DNA of 64,000 nucleotides. Source: Thermoleophilia bacterium (GTDB taxonomy: Bacteria; Actinomycetota; Thermoleophilia; UBA2241). The position numbers and the translations under genes were made by a program. Under the pieces are notes generated by a model. That model worked only from the letters and a program-made list of their open reading frames with translations, had not been told where the DNA came from and did not search any database. The stretch covers positions 620,001 to 684,000 of the forward strand of contig JAWKKE010000001.1 of assembly GCA_041393415.1 (NCBI GenBank). Reading direction: 5' to 3'. Position 1 is the stretch's first letter. Every line of letters starts with the position of its first letter. Below, piece by piece: positions 1 to 8,377 of the stretch.

Positions 1-444
1 GATGCGCATGACCGGGGCCTGCGAGCAGGCACCCATGCACGCCACCGAGTCGAGTGTGAACTCCATGTCGTCCGTCGTACCGCCGTCGCACACACCGAGC
101 TCCTGCTCGAAGGCCTCGGTGATCCGGGAGGCGCCAGCGACGTGGCAGGCCGTCCCGTGGCAGACGCAGATCTTGTGGCGCCCACTAGGAACAGTGGAAA
201 ACTGCGCGTAGAAGGTGATCACTCCGTAGATGCGTGAGGCCGGAATGCCGGTGAGGCGAGCAATCTCGTCGACCACGGCCTGGGGCAGATAGCCGAACGC
301 CTCCTGGGCACGCTGCAGCAGCGCAATCAAGTTGCCGCGCCCATCGCCCTCGGCGATCATGTCCATAATCCTCGAGACATCCAGGCCGCCGTTCGCGACC
401 TGGGCCGGAGACGTCACATCAACTCGGTCTGATCGCCTGGCCAT
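1..444 (-). CDS. NuoE/HydA-type thioredoxin-like [2Fe-2S] subunit (partial)
   Basis: The visible 148 residues run off the left edge, so the C-terminus is missing. The sequence matches the NuoE family: a helical N-terminal part followed by a thioredoxin-like [2Fe-2S] fold. The four ligands are visible as C95-x4-C100 (CHGTAC) and C136-x3-C140 (CMGAC). Such subunits pass electrons between NAD(P)H and a partner such as complex I, an electron-bifurcating hydrogenase or a formate dehydrogenase. Which partner applies cannot be decided here, because the next gene lies outside the window. It follows folD after about 145 bases in the same direction, which favours a role in reducing or oxidising C1 carriers in the Wood-Ljungdahl pathway. 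The ATG has a GGAG nine bases upstream. Confidence 0.85.
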   Translation of the reverse strand, partial: MARRSDRVDVTSPAQVANGGLDVSRIMDMIAEGDGRGNLIALLQRAQEAFGYLPQAVVDEIARLTGIPASRIYGVITFYAQFSTVPSGRHKICVCHGTACHVAGASRITEAFEQELGVCDGGTTDDMEFTLDSVACMGACSQAPVMRI

Positions 445-589
445 CACATCAACTCCGCGTCGCACTCAGCTTGCCGGACGGACGACGGCCACCAGTAACG
501 GACGACCGCCCCTTCCCGAATCCCCTCCGCACATTGAACCACGTCCGTGAAATACGCGCGCCAGATCCTCGCCGCGCCCCCGTGCCGCC

Positions 590-1447
590 TCAGCTGGCGC
601 CGGTCTGCGCCTTGCAGGCGGCCAGCGCGTTCTTCAACAGCATGACGTTGGTGACCGGGCCCACGCCGCCCGGCACCGGACTAGCCTTGCCGGCGACTCC
701 CAGAACACCCTCCCACTCCAGGCTGCCGACCTGCTTGCCGTCCTCGCCGCGCATCGTGGTCACGTCGATGACTACAGCGCCCGGCTTGACCATGTCCGGC
801 TTGATGAGATTGCGCACCGGAGCCGCGCTGATCAGAACATCCGCCTGGCGGCAGGCCGACGCCACGTCTTTGCTGAACACGTGCACCACCTGCACCGACG
901 CGTTGCGATTAAGACAGAGCAGAGCGGCCGGCTTGCCGACGATGTTTGAGTGATTGACGATCGTGACGTCGAGACCCTGCAGCTCGACACCTTCGCGGTC
1001 GAGAATCTCGATGCACGCGGAGGGCGTCGCGGGAGCAAAGAGTTGGTCGCCGAGAAGTACGTGGCCAATATTGGCCGGGTTCACGCAGTCGAGATCCTTG
1101 ATCGGTGAGATGGCGTTGAAGATCTTGGTCTGATCGATGCCACCCGACATTGGCATGAGCGCCAGGATACCGTGCACGCGAGGATCTTCGTTCAGCTCGG
1201 CGATGAGAGCCAGCACGTCCGCTTCGCTCGTGTCGGCAGGAAGCTGGTGGTCGAAGTACTCGAAGCCCACCGTACCGGTGTTCTTCTCAATCTGGCCGCG
1301 GTAGAACTTCGCACCGCCGTCGTCACCGACCAGGACCGTCGCCACGCCCGGCTTGACGCCAGACGCCGCCAGACGCTCGACGTCTGCCTTGATCTCCCCG
1401 CGGATCTGCTCGGCGATGGCCTTCCCGTCGATGATCTGCCCTGTCAT
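590..1447 (-). CDS. folD: FolD-family methylene-tetrahydrofolate dehydrogenase, cyclohydrolase site degraded
   Basis: A 285-residue protein of normal FolD length. The Rossmann part carries HSNIVGKP (about 166-173) and there is a late PVPGGVGPVT motif. The family usually both oxidises methylene-THF and hydrolyses methenyl-THF. In human and E. coli enzymes the hydrolase chemistry needs a Ser, Tyr, Lys set (SxxYxxxK) and a Gln in VQLP. Here those positions read A46, Y49, I53 and L97, so only the Tyr remains; the Asp of KDxD (D120) is kept. I infer a mainly dehydrogenase enzyme. The adjacent fchA would supply the hydrolase step. The usual GRS before NIVG is NHS, which may affect NAD versus NADP preference. 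Confidence 0.92.
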   Translation of the reverse strand: MTGQIIDGKAIAEQIRGEIKADVERLAASGVKPGVATVLVGDDGGAKFYRGQIEKNTGTVGFEYFDHQLPADTSEADVLALIAELNEDPRVHGILALMPMSGGIDQTKIFNAISPIKDLDCVNPANIGHVLLGDQLFAPATPSACIEILDREGVELQGLDVTIVNHSNIVGKPAALLCLNRNASVQVVHVFSKDVASACRQADVLISAAPVRNLIKPDMVKPGAVVIDVTTMRGEDGKQVGSLEWEGVLGVAGKASPVPGGVGPVTNVMLLKNALAACKAQTGAS

Positions 1448-1477
1448 GGTCTCCCCTTTGCGAGTATCCGACGATGA

Positions 1478-2119
1478 TTAGATCTTGGCGTTGGTGACCG
1501 CCAGCACGTCGGCGCGCAGCGTCGCGGCCTGGGTCAGCAAGGTCTCCACCTCTGCCGCCGTCTTCGTGACGTACTCGGCGTCCTCGATTGACCCCAGGTT
1601 GATTCTGACGTTCAGCGCCGCGCCGACGACAGCCGCCTCAGCCAGCAGGACGCCGACGCCGGCGTCGGTCACCGCGTTTGGGTTACCGTGATCGGCGGCG
1701 ATACGCGACAGCCTGCACACCTCGAGCGCGACGCGACCTATCTCGAGAGGCACGTTGGCTGCGACGACGAGGCCGGCCTGGACCGCCGCTTTGCGGGCCG
1801 CGATCTCGGCCTCGGTCCCCTTCGGCATACGGTACGCTTCGAGGACGCCGTTGTACGCGGTCGTGTCCTCTTGAATCAGATCCTGGAGCCGCGCCCGCGC
1901 CGCTTCAGTGCGACCCACGAGGTCCTGCATCTGATCCTCAACGGCGGCGTACTTCTCGCGTCCCAACGTCAGGTTGCAGACCATGCCTACAAGCGCCGCT
2001 CCCAACGCGCCCGCACAAGCCGAAACGCTCCCGCCGCCGGGCGCCGGCTTGGCGCTCGCAGCGTCGTCGATGTACGTGCGCAGAGACTCGTCGATGTAAA
2101 CAACGGCCGGGTCAGCCAT
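1478..2119 (-). CDS. fchA: FchA-type methenyl-tetrahydrofolate cyclohydrolase (FTCD-C domain)
   Basis: A 213-residue, mostly helical protein of the formiminotetrahydrofolate cyclodeaminase/cyclohydrolase family. APGGGSVSA (about 26-34) and GNPNAVTDAG (about 150) are the family signatures. As a stand-alone protein next to fhs and folD it most likely interconverts 10-formyl-THF and 5,10-methenyl-THF in the methyl branch of the Wood-Ljungdahl pathway, as FchA does in acetogenic and purine-fermenting clostridia. A role in histidine breakdown is less likely because no hut genes are near. It sits 30 bases after fhs and 30 bases before folD, so the three are probably cotranscribed. Confidence 0.9.
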   Translation of the reverse strand: MADPAVVYIDESLRTYIDDAASAKPAPGGGSVSACAGALGAALVGMVCNLTLGREKYAAVEDQMQDLVGRTEAARARLQDLIQEDTTAYNGVLEAYRMPKGTEAEIAARKAAVQAGLVVAANVPLEIGRVALEVCRLSRIAADHGNPNAVTDAGVGVLLAEAAVVGAALNVRINLGSIEDAEYVTKTAAEVETLLTQAATLRADVLAVTNAKI

Positions 2120-2149
2120 TGCAATCCTCCAGCTTCTCCTCGCGGGTTT

Positions 2150-3868
2150 CTAGAACAGGCCGGTGATCGCGCCGGTCTCGACGTCGATGTCGACGTTGAC
2201 GGCGGCCGGGCGCTTACTCAGACCGGGCATCGTGCGCATCTCGCCCAAGAGCGGATACAAGTAGCCGGCGCCGGTCGCAGGACGGATGTCGCGGATCGGC
2301 ACGCGGAATCCGCGTGGACGCCCCTTGAGCGCCGGGTCGTGCGACAGCGACAGGTGGGTCTTCGCCATGCACACCGGCAGCTTGTCGAGCCCCTGCTCCG
2401 TGAAGCGCTGGATCTTGGCCTCGGCCTCCGGCAGATAATCCACACCGTCGGCACCGTAGATCTTGGTCGCAATCGTCTCGATCTTGTCCTTGATCGAGGC
2501 CTCCAAGGAATAGAGGAAGCGGAAGTCGCCGCCCTTGTCGGCCGCTGCTCGCACCACTTCAGCCGCCTCTTGACCACCGTCTCCGCCCAGCGCGTGGACG
2601 TTGATGGCGATGGCGTCCTCAGCGCCGGCCGCTACGGCTGCCCGCCGCACCACGTCGATCTCACTCTGGCGATCAAAGACAAACCGGTTGATCGTCACGA
2701 CCACCGGCATGCCGAAGTGCCGCATGTTCTCGATCTGCTTGGCGAGGTTCTCGCAGCCCTTCTCGAGCGCCGCGTTGTTCTCCGCCTTGAGCAGTTCGGG
2801 ATCGACCGGCAGGCCGCCGTGCATCTTGAGCGCACGCATGGTGCAAGTAATCACCACGGCACTCGGCTTGAAGCCACCGTAGCGGCAGATGATGTTCATG
2901 AACTTCTCGGCACCGAGATCGGCGGCGAAGCCGCTCTCCGTTACCACGTACGGCGAGAGCTTCATCGCCACCTTGTCCGCGATGATCGAGTTATTGCCCT
3001 GGGCGATGTTGGCGAACGGTCCGGCGTGGATCAGTACGGGGTTGCCCTCCAACGTCTGAATCAAATTCGGCTTGAGTGCATCCTTGAGGAGAACCGTCAT
3101 GGCGCCGGCGGCGCCGATGTCTTCCGCCGTGAGCGGCTTGCCGTCGGTGCTGTAGCCGAACGTGATGCGGCCAAGCCGCTCGCGCAAGTCCTTCAGGCTC
3201 GTCGCCAGACCAAGAATCGCCATGACCTCGCTGGCGACCGTGATATCGAAGCCGGTCTGGCGCGGAATGCCGTTCAAGCGCCCTCCAAGACCGTTGACGA
3301 TCTCGCGCATGGCGCGATCGTTAAGGTCGACGCAGCGGCGCCAGGAGATGGTCAGCGGATCGATGCCGAGCTCGTTGCCATGCATGAGATGACTGTCGAT
3401 CATCGCCGCCAGCAGGTTGTTGGCGACGCCCACGGCGTGGATGTCGCCGGTGAAGTGCAGATTGAGGTCCTCCATCGGCACGACCTGAGCGTAGCCGCCA
3501 CCAGCGGCTCCACCCTTGATGCCGAACACTGGGCCCAGCGAGGGCTCACGAAGCGCCAGCATCGTCTCGACGCCGATCGCATTCATGGACTCGGCGAGAC
3601 CGATGGAGGTGACGGTCTTCCCTTCGCCGAGGGGGGTCGGCGTGATCGCAGTCACGTCGATGATCTTGCCGTCCGGCTTATCCTTGAGCCGGTCGAGCAG
3701 CGCCATGTAGTCGATCTTGGCCTTGTAGCGCCCGTAGAGCTCGAGCTCAGACTCGAGGATGCCGGCCTTCTCGGCGATCGCCTGTATGGGCTGCAGCGTC
3801 GCTGCCTGCGCGATCTCGATGTCGCTCGGCACAGGCGACTTACGGACGGGCTTGGCGCTTGAGCTCAA
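2150..3868 (-). CDS. fhs: Formate-tetrahydrofolate ligase
   Basis: About 572 residues, typical of Fhs. The enzyme joins formate to THF with ATP to give 10-formyl-THF, the entry step of the methyl branch. The P-loop-like TPTPLGEGKT is at about 77-86. The reading frame stays open far upstream. I choose the TTG at 3868 because AAAGGAGG lies five bases before it, and because the family's N-terminal SDIEIAQAA begins some 15 residues later. A possible promoter (TAGAAT, 18-base spacer, TTGGCG) lies about 85 bases upstream. First gene of the fhs-fchA-folD-nuoE-like operon. Confidence 0.96.
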   Translation of the reverse strand: MSSSAKPVRKSPVPSDIEIAQAATLQPIQAIAEKAGILESELELYGRYKAKIDYMALLDRLKDKPDGKIIDVTAITPTPLGEGKTVTSIGLAESMNAIGVETMLALREPSLGPVFGIKGGAAGGGYAQVVPMEDLNLHFTGDIHAVGVANNLLAAMIDSHLMHGNELGIDPLTISWRRCVDLNDRAMREIVNGLGGRLNGIPRQTGFDITVASEVMAILGLATSLKDLRERLGRITFGYSTDGKPLTAEDIGAAGAMTVLLKDALKPNLIQTLEGNPVLIHAGPFANIAQGNNSIIADKVAMKLSPYVVTESGFAADLGAEKFMNIICRYGGFKPSAVVITCTMRALKMHGGLPVDPELLKAENNAALEKGCENLAKQIENMRHFGMPVVVTINRFVFDRQSEIDVVRRAAVAAGAEDAIAINVHALGGDGGQEAAEVVRAAADKGGDFRFLYSLEASIKDKIETIATKIYGADGVDYLPEAEAKIQRFTEQGLDKLPVCMAKTHLSLSHDPALKGRPRGFRVPIRDIRPATGAGYLYPLLGEMRTMPGLSKRPAAVNVDIDVETGAITGLF

Positions 3869-3951
3869 CGTCTCCTCCTTTGCGCTGGCGAACAGGAGCC
3901 TCGCGACGCGAAACTCCCACCGAGCGACGAAACCACCGGTATTCGCTCCGG

Positions 3952-3981
3952 ATTCTAACGGTGTGCGTTTACCCACGCCAA
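3952..3981 (-). promoter_or_regulatory. Candidate promoter of the fhs operon
   Basis: Read on the minus strand: TTGGCG, 18 bases, TAGAAT, placing the start of transcription near 3945 and a leader of about 75 bases before the fhs TTG. It fits the gap between larC and fhs. It is a match by eye to housekeeping sigma consensus (4/6 and 5/6) and is untested. Confidence 0.4.
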
Positions 3982-4019
3982 ACCGCAGCGAAGATAGAGG
4001 CGAAACAACGGCGCCGCGG

Positions 4020-5255
4020 CTAGACCGCGCCGAACGCCGTGCGCGCGGCGGCCTGCGCGGCTTCGTAGACCGCCGCCGCGGGCAGCCCCTCGGCCGCAGC
4101 GACACGCCGCACGTCTTCATACTCCGGCGAGGCCGTGACCAGACGATCTCCGAGGTAGCCCAAGCGTACGGCAATCGTCCTGCAGCGAAACGTCACGTGG
4201 GCGCGGCGCTCATCTACTCGCAGTCGCTCGATCGGCACGACACGCAGCCCAAAGCTCGATGTCTCACGAAAGATGATGTCGGCGACATGCTGCCGTTCGC
4301 TCTCCACCGTGAGCACGTGCAGTACGGCTCCCGGCCGTCCCTTCTTCATCAGCGCGTCGCTGAGCCAGACATCGAGCGCGCCCGCCTCGCGCAATGCAGC
4401 CGCCGCGTGCGCCAGAAGCTCGGGTGACATGTCATCGATGTTCGTCTCGAGCACTACATGTGCAGCGTCCCCATCCCCACCGCTCGATATCTGTGACTCC
4501 GGCAAGACGGCGTCCACGAGAACTGCCCGGAGCACGTTGGGCCGGTCGTGAAGCTCTCGCTGACCGGCCCCATAACCCACCCGAGCAATGCGCCCCGCCG
4601 GCATGCCGGCGACGAACGTCGCGTAGTGCGTCAGCAGCGCCGCCCCCGTCGGTGTAGTGAGCTCGCCCAGGGTGACGTCGGCGGACATGTCGACGCAGCC
4701 CACGCCCGCCGACGGCGAACCTTGGAGAAGGGCAAGAACCGCGGGCGCGGGGACCGGCACGAGGCCATGGGCAGTCGACACGCGCCCATTGCCGAGAGCC
4801 GGCGGCGAAGACAGGATGCGGGCCGGCTCATACCAAGCGATCAGCGCCGCCACGCTCACCAAGTCGACGAGAGTGTCGATCGCGCTCAGTTCGTGCAGGT
4901 GTTCGTCGGCGGCGCCGTGAATGCATGCTTCGGCACCCGCCATGCGCTTGGCGACGGCGTCGACCGCCACACGAACGGTCGCTGCGAGATCCGCGCCGGC
5001 GACGGCGGCGCGCAGCTCGCGAAAGGTCGCGAACCCCGGAGCGTCGGCAACGGTGACGGCGCGAGCGACGATCCCTCCACGGCGCACCTCGCTCGTCTCC
5101 AGCACGCCAACCGGAACACCCAGAGCGGCGAGTGCCGGACGCACCACGTCCGCCACCAGATCCACACCCGGCGGCGCCAGATCGAGCAACGCCCCAAGCA
5201 GCATGTCGCCGCTGACGCCGCTGGCACAATCGAAATAGAGTTCCACGCGCGCCAC
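4020..5255 (-). CDS. larC: LarC, nickel-pincer cofactor biosynthesis protein
   Basis: A 411-residue DUF111/LarC protein opening with the typical YFDCASGVSGDMLLGAL. LarC is the CTP-dependent cyclometallase that inserts nickel into the pincer cofactor used by lactate racemase LarA and related isomerases. The gene is one uninterrupted frame, unlike Lactobacillus plantarum where it is split and joined by frameshifting. No larA, larB or larE is in the window, so the enzyme receiving the cofactor is unknown. The GTG at 5255 opens directly on the conserved N-terminus. It lies upstream of fhs in the same direction, but the likely fhs promoter between them argues for separate control. Confidence 0.92.
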   Translation of the reverse strand: MARVELYFDCASGVSGDMLLGALLDLAPPGVDLVADVVRPALAALGVPVGVLETSEVRRGGIVARAVTVADAPGFATFRELRAAVAGADLAATVRVAVDAVAKRMAGAEACIHGAADEHLHELSAIDTLVDLVSVAALIAWYEPARILSSPPALGNGRVSTAHGLVPVPAPAVLALLQGSPSAGVGCVDMSADVTLGELTTPTGAALLTHYATFVAGMPAGRIARVGYGAGQRELHDRPNVLRAVLVDAVLPESQISSGGDGDAAHVVLETNIDDMSPELLAHAAAALREAGALDVWLSDALMKKGRPGAVLHVLTVESERQHVADIIFRETSSFGLRVVPIERLRVDERRAHVTFRCRTIAVRLGYLGDRLVTASPEYEDVRRVAAAEGLPAAAVYEAAQAAARTAFGAV

Positions 5256-5306
5256 TCTACAGCGCCCGCAAGCGATCTGCCCGATTAATCATCAGCGTGA
5301 TACCGC

Positions 5307-5321
5307 CCTACCGCGGGTAGG
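5307..5321. repeat. Short palindrome in the larC/glycosyltransferase divergent region
   Basis: CCTACC-GCG-GGTAGG, a perfect six-base inverted repeat with a three-base centre, lies about 25 bases before the glycosyltransferase start and about 50 bases upstream of larC. It could be an operator or only a chance palindrome in GC-rich DNA. Confidence 0.25.
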
Positions 5322-5346
5322 ATCATGCGCAAACACAGGAGTGTCA

Positions 5347-6378
5347 ATGCGCATCGCTCAGCTCGCCGCACCTTGGATCTCCGTCCCACCGACCGGCTAT
5401 GGCGGTGCAGAGTGGGTCGTCCAGCAGCTGTGCGATGGGCTCGTTGCGCGCGGCCACGAGGTGGTGCTCTACGCGAGCGGTGACTCACAAACCGACGCGG
5501 AACTGCGTGCGCTCTTCCCTCGGCAACTACCCGAACTGATGGGGAGCAGCGTGCACGACGGTCGCCACGTCTCGTTCGCCTTCGCAGACATCGCGCGCGA
5601 ACGCTTCGACATCATCCACGATCACTCCGGCTTCCTCGCCGTGGCTTTCAGTCGCTGCCTTTCCGCGCCTATGATCCACACAATCCATTGCGCCTTCGAT
5701 CAGCACTCCTTTCCCTTCTACAAGCAGTTCCGTGAAGCGGCATCGTACGTCGCCATCTCCAACTACCAGCGCGCGATGGCGCCTGCGGGGATGAATTGGG
5801 CGGGGGTCGTCTACAACGCCATACCGGCCGCCTCGTGGCCCTTCGTCACAGAGAAAGACGACTACCTGCTGGCCTTCGGACGTGTCTGCGAAGCCAAGGG
5901 GTTCCACCTGGCCATCGAGGCAGCGCGACGCTCCAACCAGCGCCTCGTGATGGCAGGCGTTGTTCAAGAGCCTTACCGGGAGTACTTCGAGACACGCGTC
6001 GCACCCTACGTTGACGGCGAACAGATCACCTACGAGGCCGAAATCGACGAAGCACGCAAGCGTGAGCTGTTCGGCCACGCACGCGCCTTTCTCTTCCCCA
6101 TCACCTGGCCAGAGCCGTTCGGTCTCGTCATGATCGAGGCCCTGGCCTGCGGGACGCCGGTGGTCGCGCTGCGCAATGGTTCGGTGCCGGAGGTAATCGA
6201 TCATGGCCGCACAGGGTTCATCTGCGACGACTTGGATGGGTTCGTCGCAGCGCTTGCCGATGTGCGGCACATCGACCCGCAGGCGTGCCGCGACGCCGTC
6301 GAATCACGCTTCAGCGTGGAGCGAATGGTCGATGACTATGAAGCCGCCTACCGCGCCGTGGCTCATTCGCACGACTAG
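5347..6378 (+). CDS. GT4-family glycosyltransferase
   Basis: A 343-residue GT-B fold enzyme. The N-terminal half has the glycine-rich PPTGYGGAEWVVQQL acceptor-side motif. The C-terminal half has the nucleotide-sugar motif with two acidic/Glu positions (WPEPFGLVMIEALACGTPVVA) and GSVPEVI, typical of family 4 retaining transferases. The sugar and acceptor cannot be told from sequence. It stands alone, without a polysaccharide cluster. The ATG at 5347 is preferred over the in-frame GTG at 5341 because AGGAG (5337-5341) is correctly spaced from it. Its stop overlaps the convergent feoB stop by four bases. Confidence 0.85.
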   Translation: MRIAQLAAPWISVPPTGYGGAEWVVQQLCDGLVARGHEVVLYASGDSQTDAELRALFPRQLPELMGSSVHDGRHVSFAFADIARERFDIIHDHSGFLAVAFSRCLSAPMIHTIHCAFDQHSFPFYKQFREAASYVAISNYQRAMAPAGMNWAGVVYNAIPAASWPFVTEKDDYLLAFGRVCEAKGFHLAIEAARRSNQRLVMAGVVQEPYREYFETRVAPYVDGEQITYEAEIDEARKRELFGHARAFLFPITWPEPFGLVMIEALACGTPVVALRNGSVPEVIDHGRTGFICDDLDGFVAALADVRHIDPQACRDAVESRFSVERMVDDYEAAYRAVAHSHD

Positions 6379-8348
6379 AGCCCGAGATACGCCAGCAAGT
6401 GAGCCACAGGACCGCCGACGAGCAAGGCAAGCAACAAGGTCCCCAGGCAGATGAGCGCCGTGCTCCTCCAGCCGAGTTCCCGTCCAAGAACGGTGATCGT
6501 CGCCAGACAGGGGATGTAGATCGCGTTCACAAGAGCGTACGTCACGATTTGCGACGTGCTCATCACTCCGGCGATGCTGGTCACGGCGCCGCCCGCACTC
6601 ACAGCAGCGAAGACCAGCAAGAGCTGCAGAGCGAGCTCTTTGCGCAAGACCGCAAAGACCAGGGTGAGCCCCGCCACCGCCGGAAGCAGCAACCAGTCTT
6701 CGACAATGGGTGCGAGCGGCTTTGTGAAGTACCAGACGGCTCCAGTCTCATAGAGAGCGCCCAGCGCCATACTGCCGAGCACGATGATTGGCGCCGCGTC
6801 CCACACGAACTCCCGGAAGCGGCGCCATGTCTTGACGACCACTTGCCGAATCACCGGACGCCGTAGCGGAAAGAGCTCCATGATGAACGCGCTCTCCGTG
6901 CCCGGCATGAGCCGATTCAGCGCCAGCCCCGAGACCACCAGCACGGCAAAGATCATGCCGTACGTCAGCAGCGCGTACTGCCAGCCCGCCGTCCCCGCCA
7001 CAGCGCCGACGATGACGGCGCTTCGTGCGCTACACGGCATCAACGTTACGAGGACCGACGCGATGAACCGCTCGCGAGATGAGGACAGCGAACGAGTGGC
7101 AATGACCGCCGGCACGTTGCACCCGCCGGCGGCGATGAGCGGAATCACAGCCCGGCCGTGAAGCCCAAAACGATGCATCACACGATCGCTCAGAAACGCC
7201 GCGGCATTCATGTATCCGGTGTCCTCGATGAGCGCCAGCAGGAAGTAGAAGGTGAGGATGTACGGAATGCCGACGGCAAGCGTCGCCAAGATGCCGCCGT
7301 CAATACCCCAGAGCACGATACGTCCCAGCTCGCCCTCACCGAACAGGCGCTGCGTGACATCCGTTACCAGAGGCGAGATGGCGCTCGTCCAGACCGCTGT
7401 GAGCGCGCGCGCCATGAGATCGCCGACGACGAACAGGACCGCAAACAGCGACGCCAGCACGACTAGCAGGATAGGCACGCCGGTTCGGGGCGCTGTGGAC
7501 AACCGCCAAAGACGATCCCCCGGTCGAGCATTCACTTCCTGGACCAGACCTGCCAATCGTCGCGCCTCGGCATGCCGCTCCTTCGTGATGACGAAGGCCA
7601 AACGATCGTCGTTCAGCGTCAGTTCGCGAGTGACGGCATCGCCGAGAACGGCGGCGATATCCGGATCGCCTTCAAGCAGAGCCATGGCCGCAGCCTCGGG
7701 CGAGAGGCGATGTTCGCCAAGGGCGACGTCAGACGCCCGCGACGCGATCACCGCAGCAATCTCCGCGACTCGCGTCGCCACCGGCCCGGGCAGCGGGGTG
7801 CGACGGCTCTCCCCGGACATGACCGGCCCCATTGAGTCAGGTGCCCTCAGGACTGCGGACTTGAGCGCTTCGAGCCCTTCGCCGCGAGGCGCGGACGTTG
7901 CCACCACAGGAAGGCCGAGCTCCCGACCTAGCGCGCCAGTGGCGACGGTGACGCCGCGGCGGCGCGCCTCATCAGAGAGATTAACCGCGAGGACAACCCG
8001 AAACCCCAGGTCTGAGAGCTGCAGCGGCAGATAGAGACTGCGGGCAAGATTGGTCGCATCGGCGACCGCAACCACGACATCGGGGTGGCGCGTGAGCAGG
8101 GCGCTCCGCGCCGCAGCCTGGTCGCTGCCCTGCTCGACATCCAACGAGTACATGCCGGGAAGGTCGACAACCTCAACGCTGTGACCGTGCCATCGCGCCG
8201 TTGCAGCACAGGCCTCCACCGTGACGCCCTCGCAGTGCGCGGTCTCCGCCGCCGCCCCGGTAAGCGCAGTGAAGAGGGAGCTCTTGCCGACGTTCGGGTT
8301 CCCGGCGAGGCAAACCACAAGGCTCGCCGGAACTGCGTACGTACTCAC
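6375..8348 (-). CDS. feoB: FeoB ferrous iron transporter
   Basis: 657 residues: a cytosolic G-protein domain (G1 GNPNVGKS at 16-23, G3 DLPGMYSL at 62-69), a helical GDI-like spacer, then a polytopic membrane domain from about 285 with the Gate repeats. FeoB brings Fe(II) across the cytoplasmic membrane and is typical of anaerobic or micro-oxic life. The gene starts with GTG 29 bases after the DtxR-FeoA regulator, so both are likely in one iron-responsive transcript. No separate feoA or feoC gene is seen; the FeoA-like domain is carried by the regulator. Confidence 0.96.
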   Translation of the reverse strand: MSTYAVPASLVVCLAGNPNVGKSSLFTALTGAAAETAHCEGVTVEACAATARWHGHSVEVVDLPGMYSLDVEQGSDQAAARSALLTRHPDVVVAVADATNLARSLYLPLQLSDLGFRVVLAVNLSDEARRRGVTVATGALGRELGLPVVATSAPRGEGLEALKSAVLRAPDSMGPVMSGESRRTPLPGPVATRVAEIAAVIASRASDVALGEHRLSPEAAAMALLEGDPDIAAVLGDAVTRELTLNDDRLAFVITKERHAEARRLAGLVQEVNARPGDRLWRLSTAPRTGVPILLVVLASLFAVLFVVGDLMARALTAVWTSAISPLVTDVTQRLFGEGELGRIVLWGIDGGILATLAVGIPYILTFYFLLALIEDTGYMNAAAFLSDRVMHRFGLHGRAVIPLIAAGGCNVPAVIATRSLSSSRERFIASVLVTLMPCSARSAVIVGAVAGTAGWQYALLTYGMIFAVLVVSGLALNRLMPGTESAFIMELFPLRRPVIRQVVVKTWRRFREFVWDAAPIIVLGSMALGALYETGAVWYFTKPLAPIVEDWLLLPAVAGLTLVFAVLRKELALQLLLVFAAVSAGGAVTSIAGVMSTSQIVTYALVNAIYIPCLATITVLGRELGWRSTALICLGTLLLALLVGGPVAHLLAYLGL

Positions 8349-8377
8349 CTCACGATGCCTGGCGCCGCGGACGCAGA

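Noticed and set aside
1688..3862. A 724-codon open frame on the plus strand opposite fhs
   Set aside because: Antisense shadow of a GC-rich gene; fhs matches its family along its whole length and the plus-strand product has no recognisable fold.
3869..4019. Possible tetrahydrofolate riboswitch before fhs
   Set aside because: The leader is short and I could not match the conserved core of known THF riboswitches by eye.
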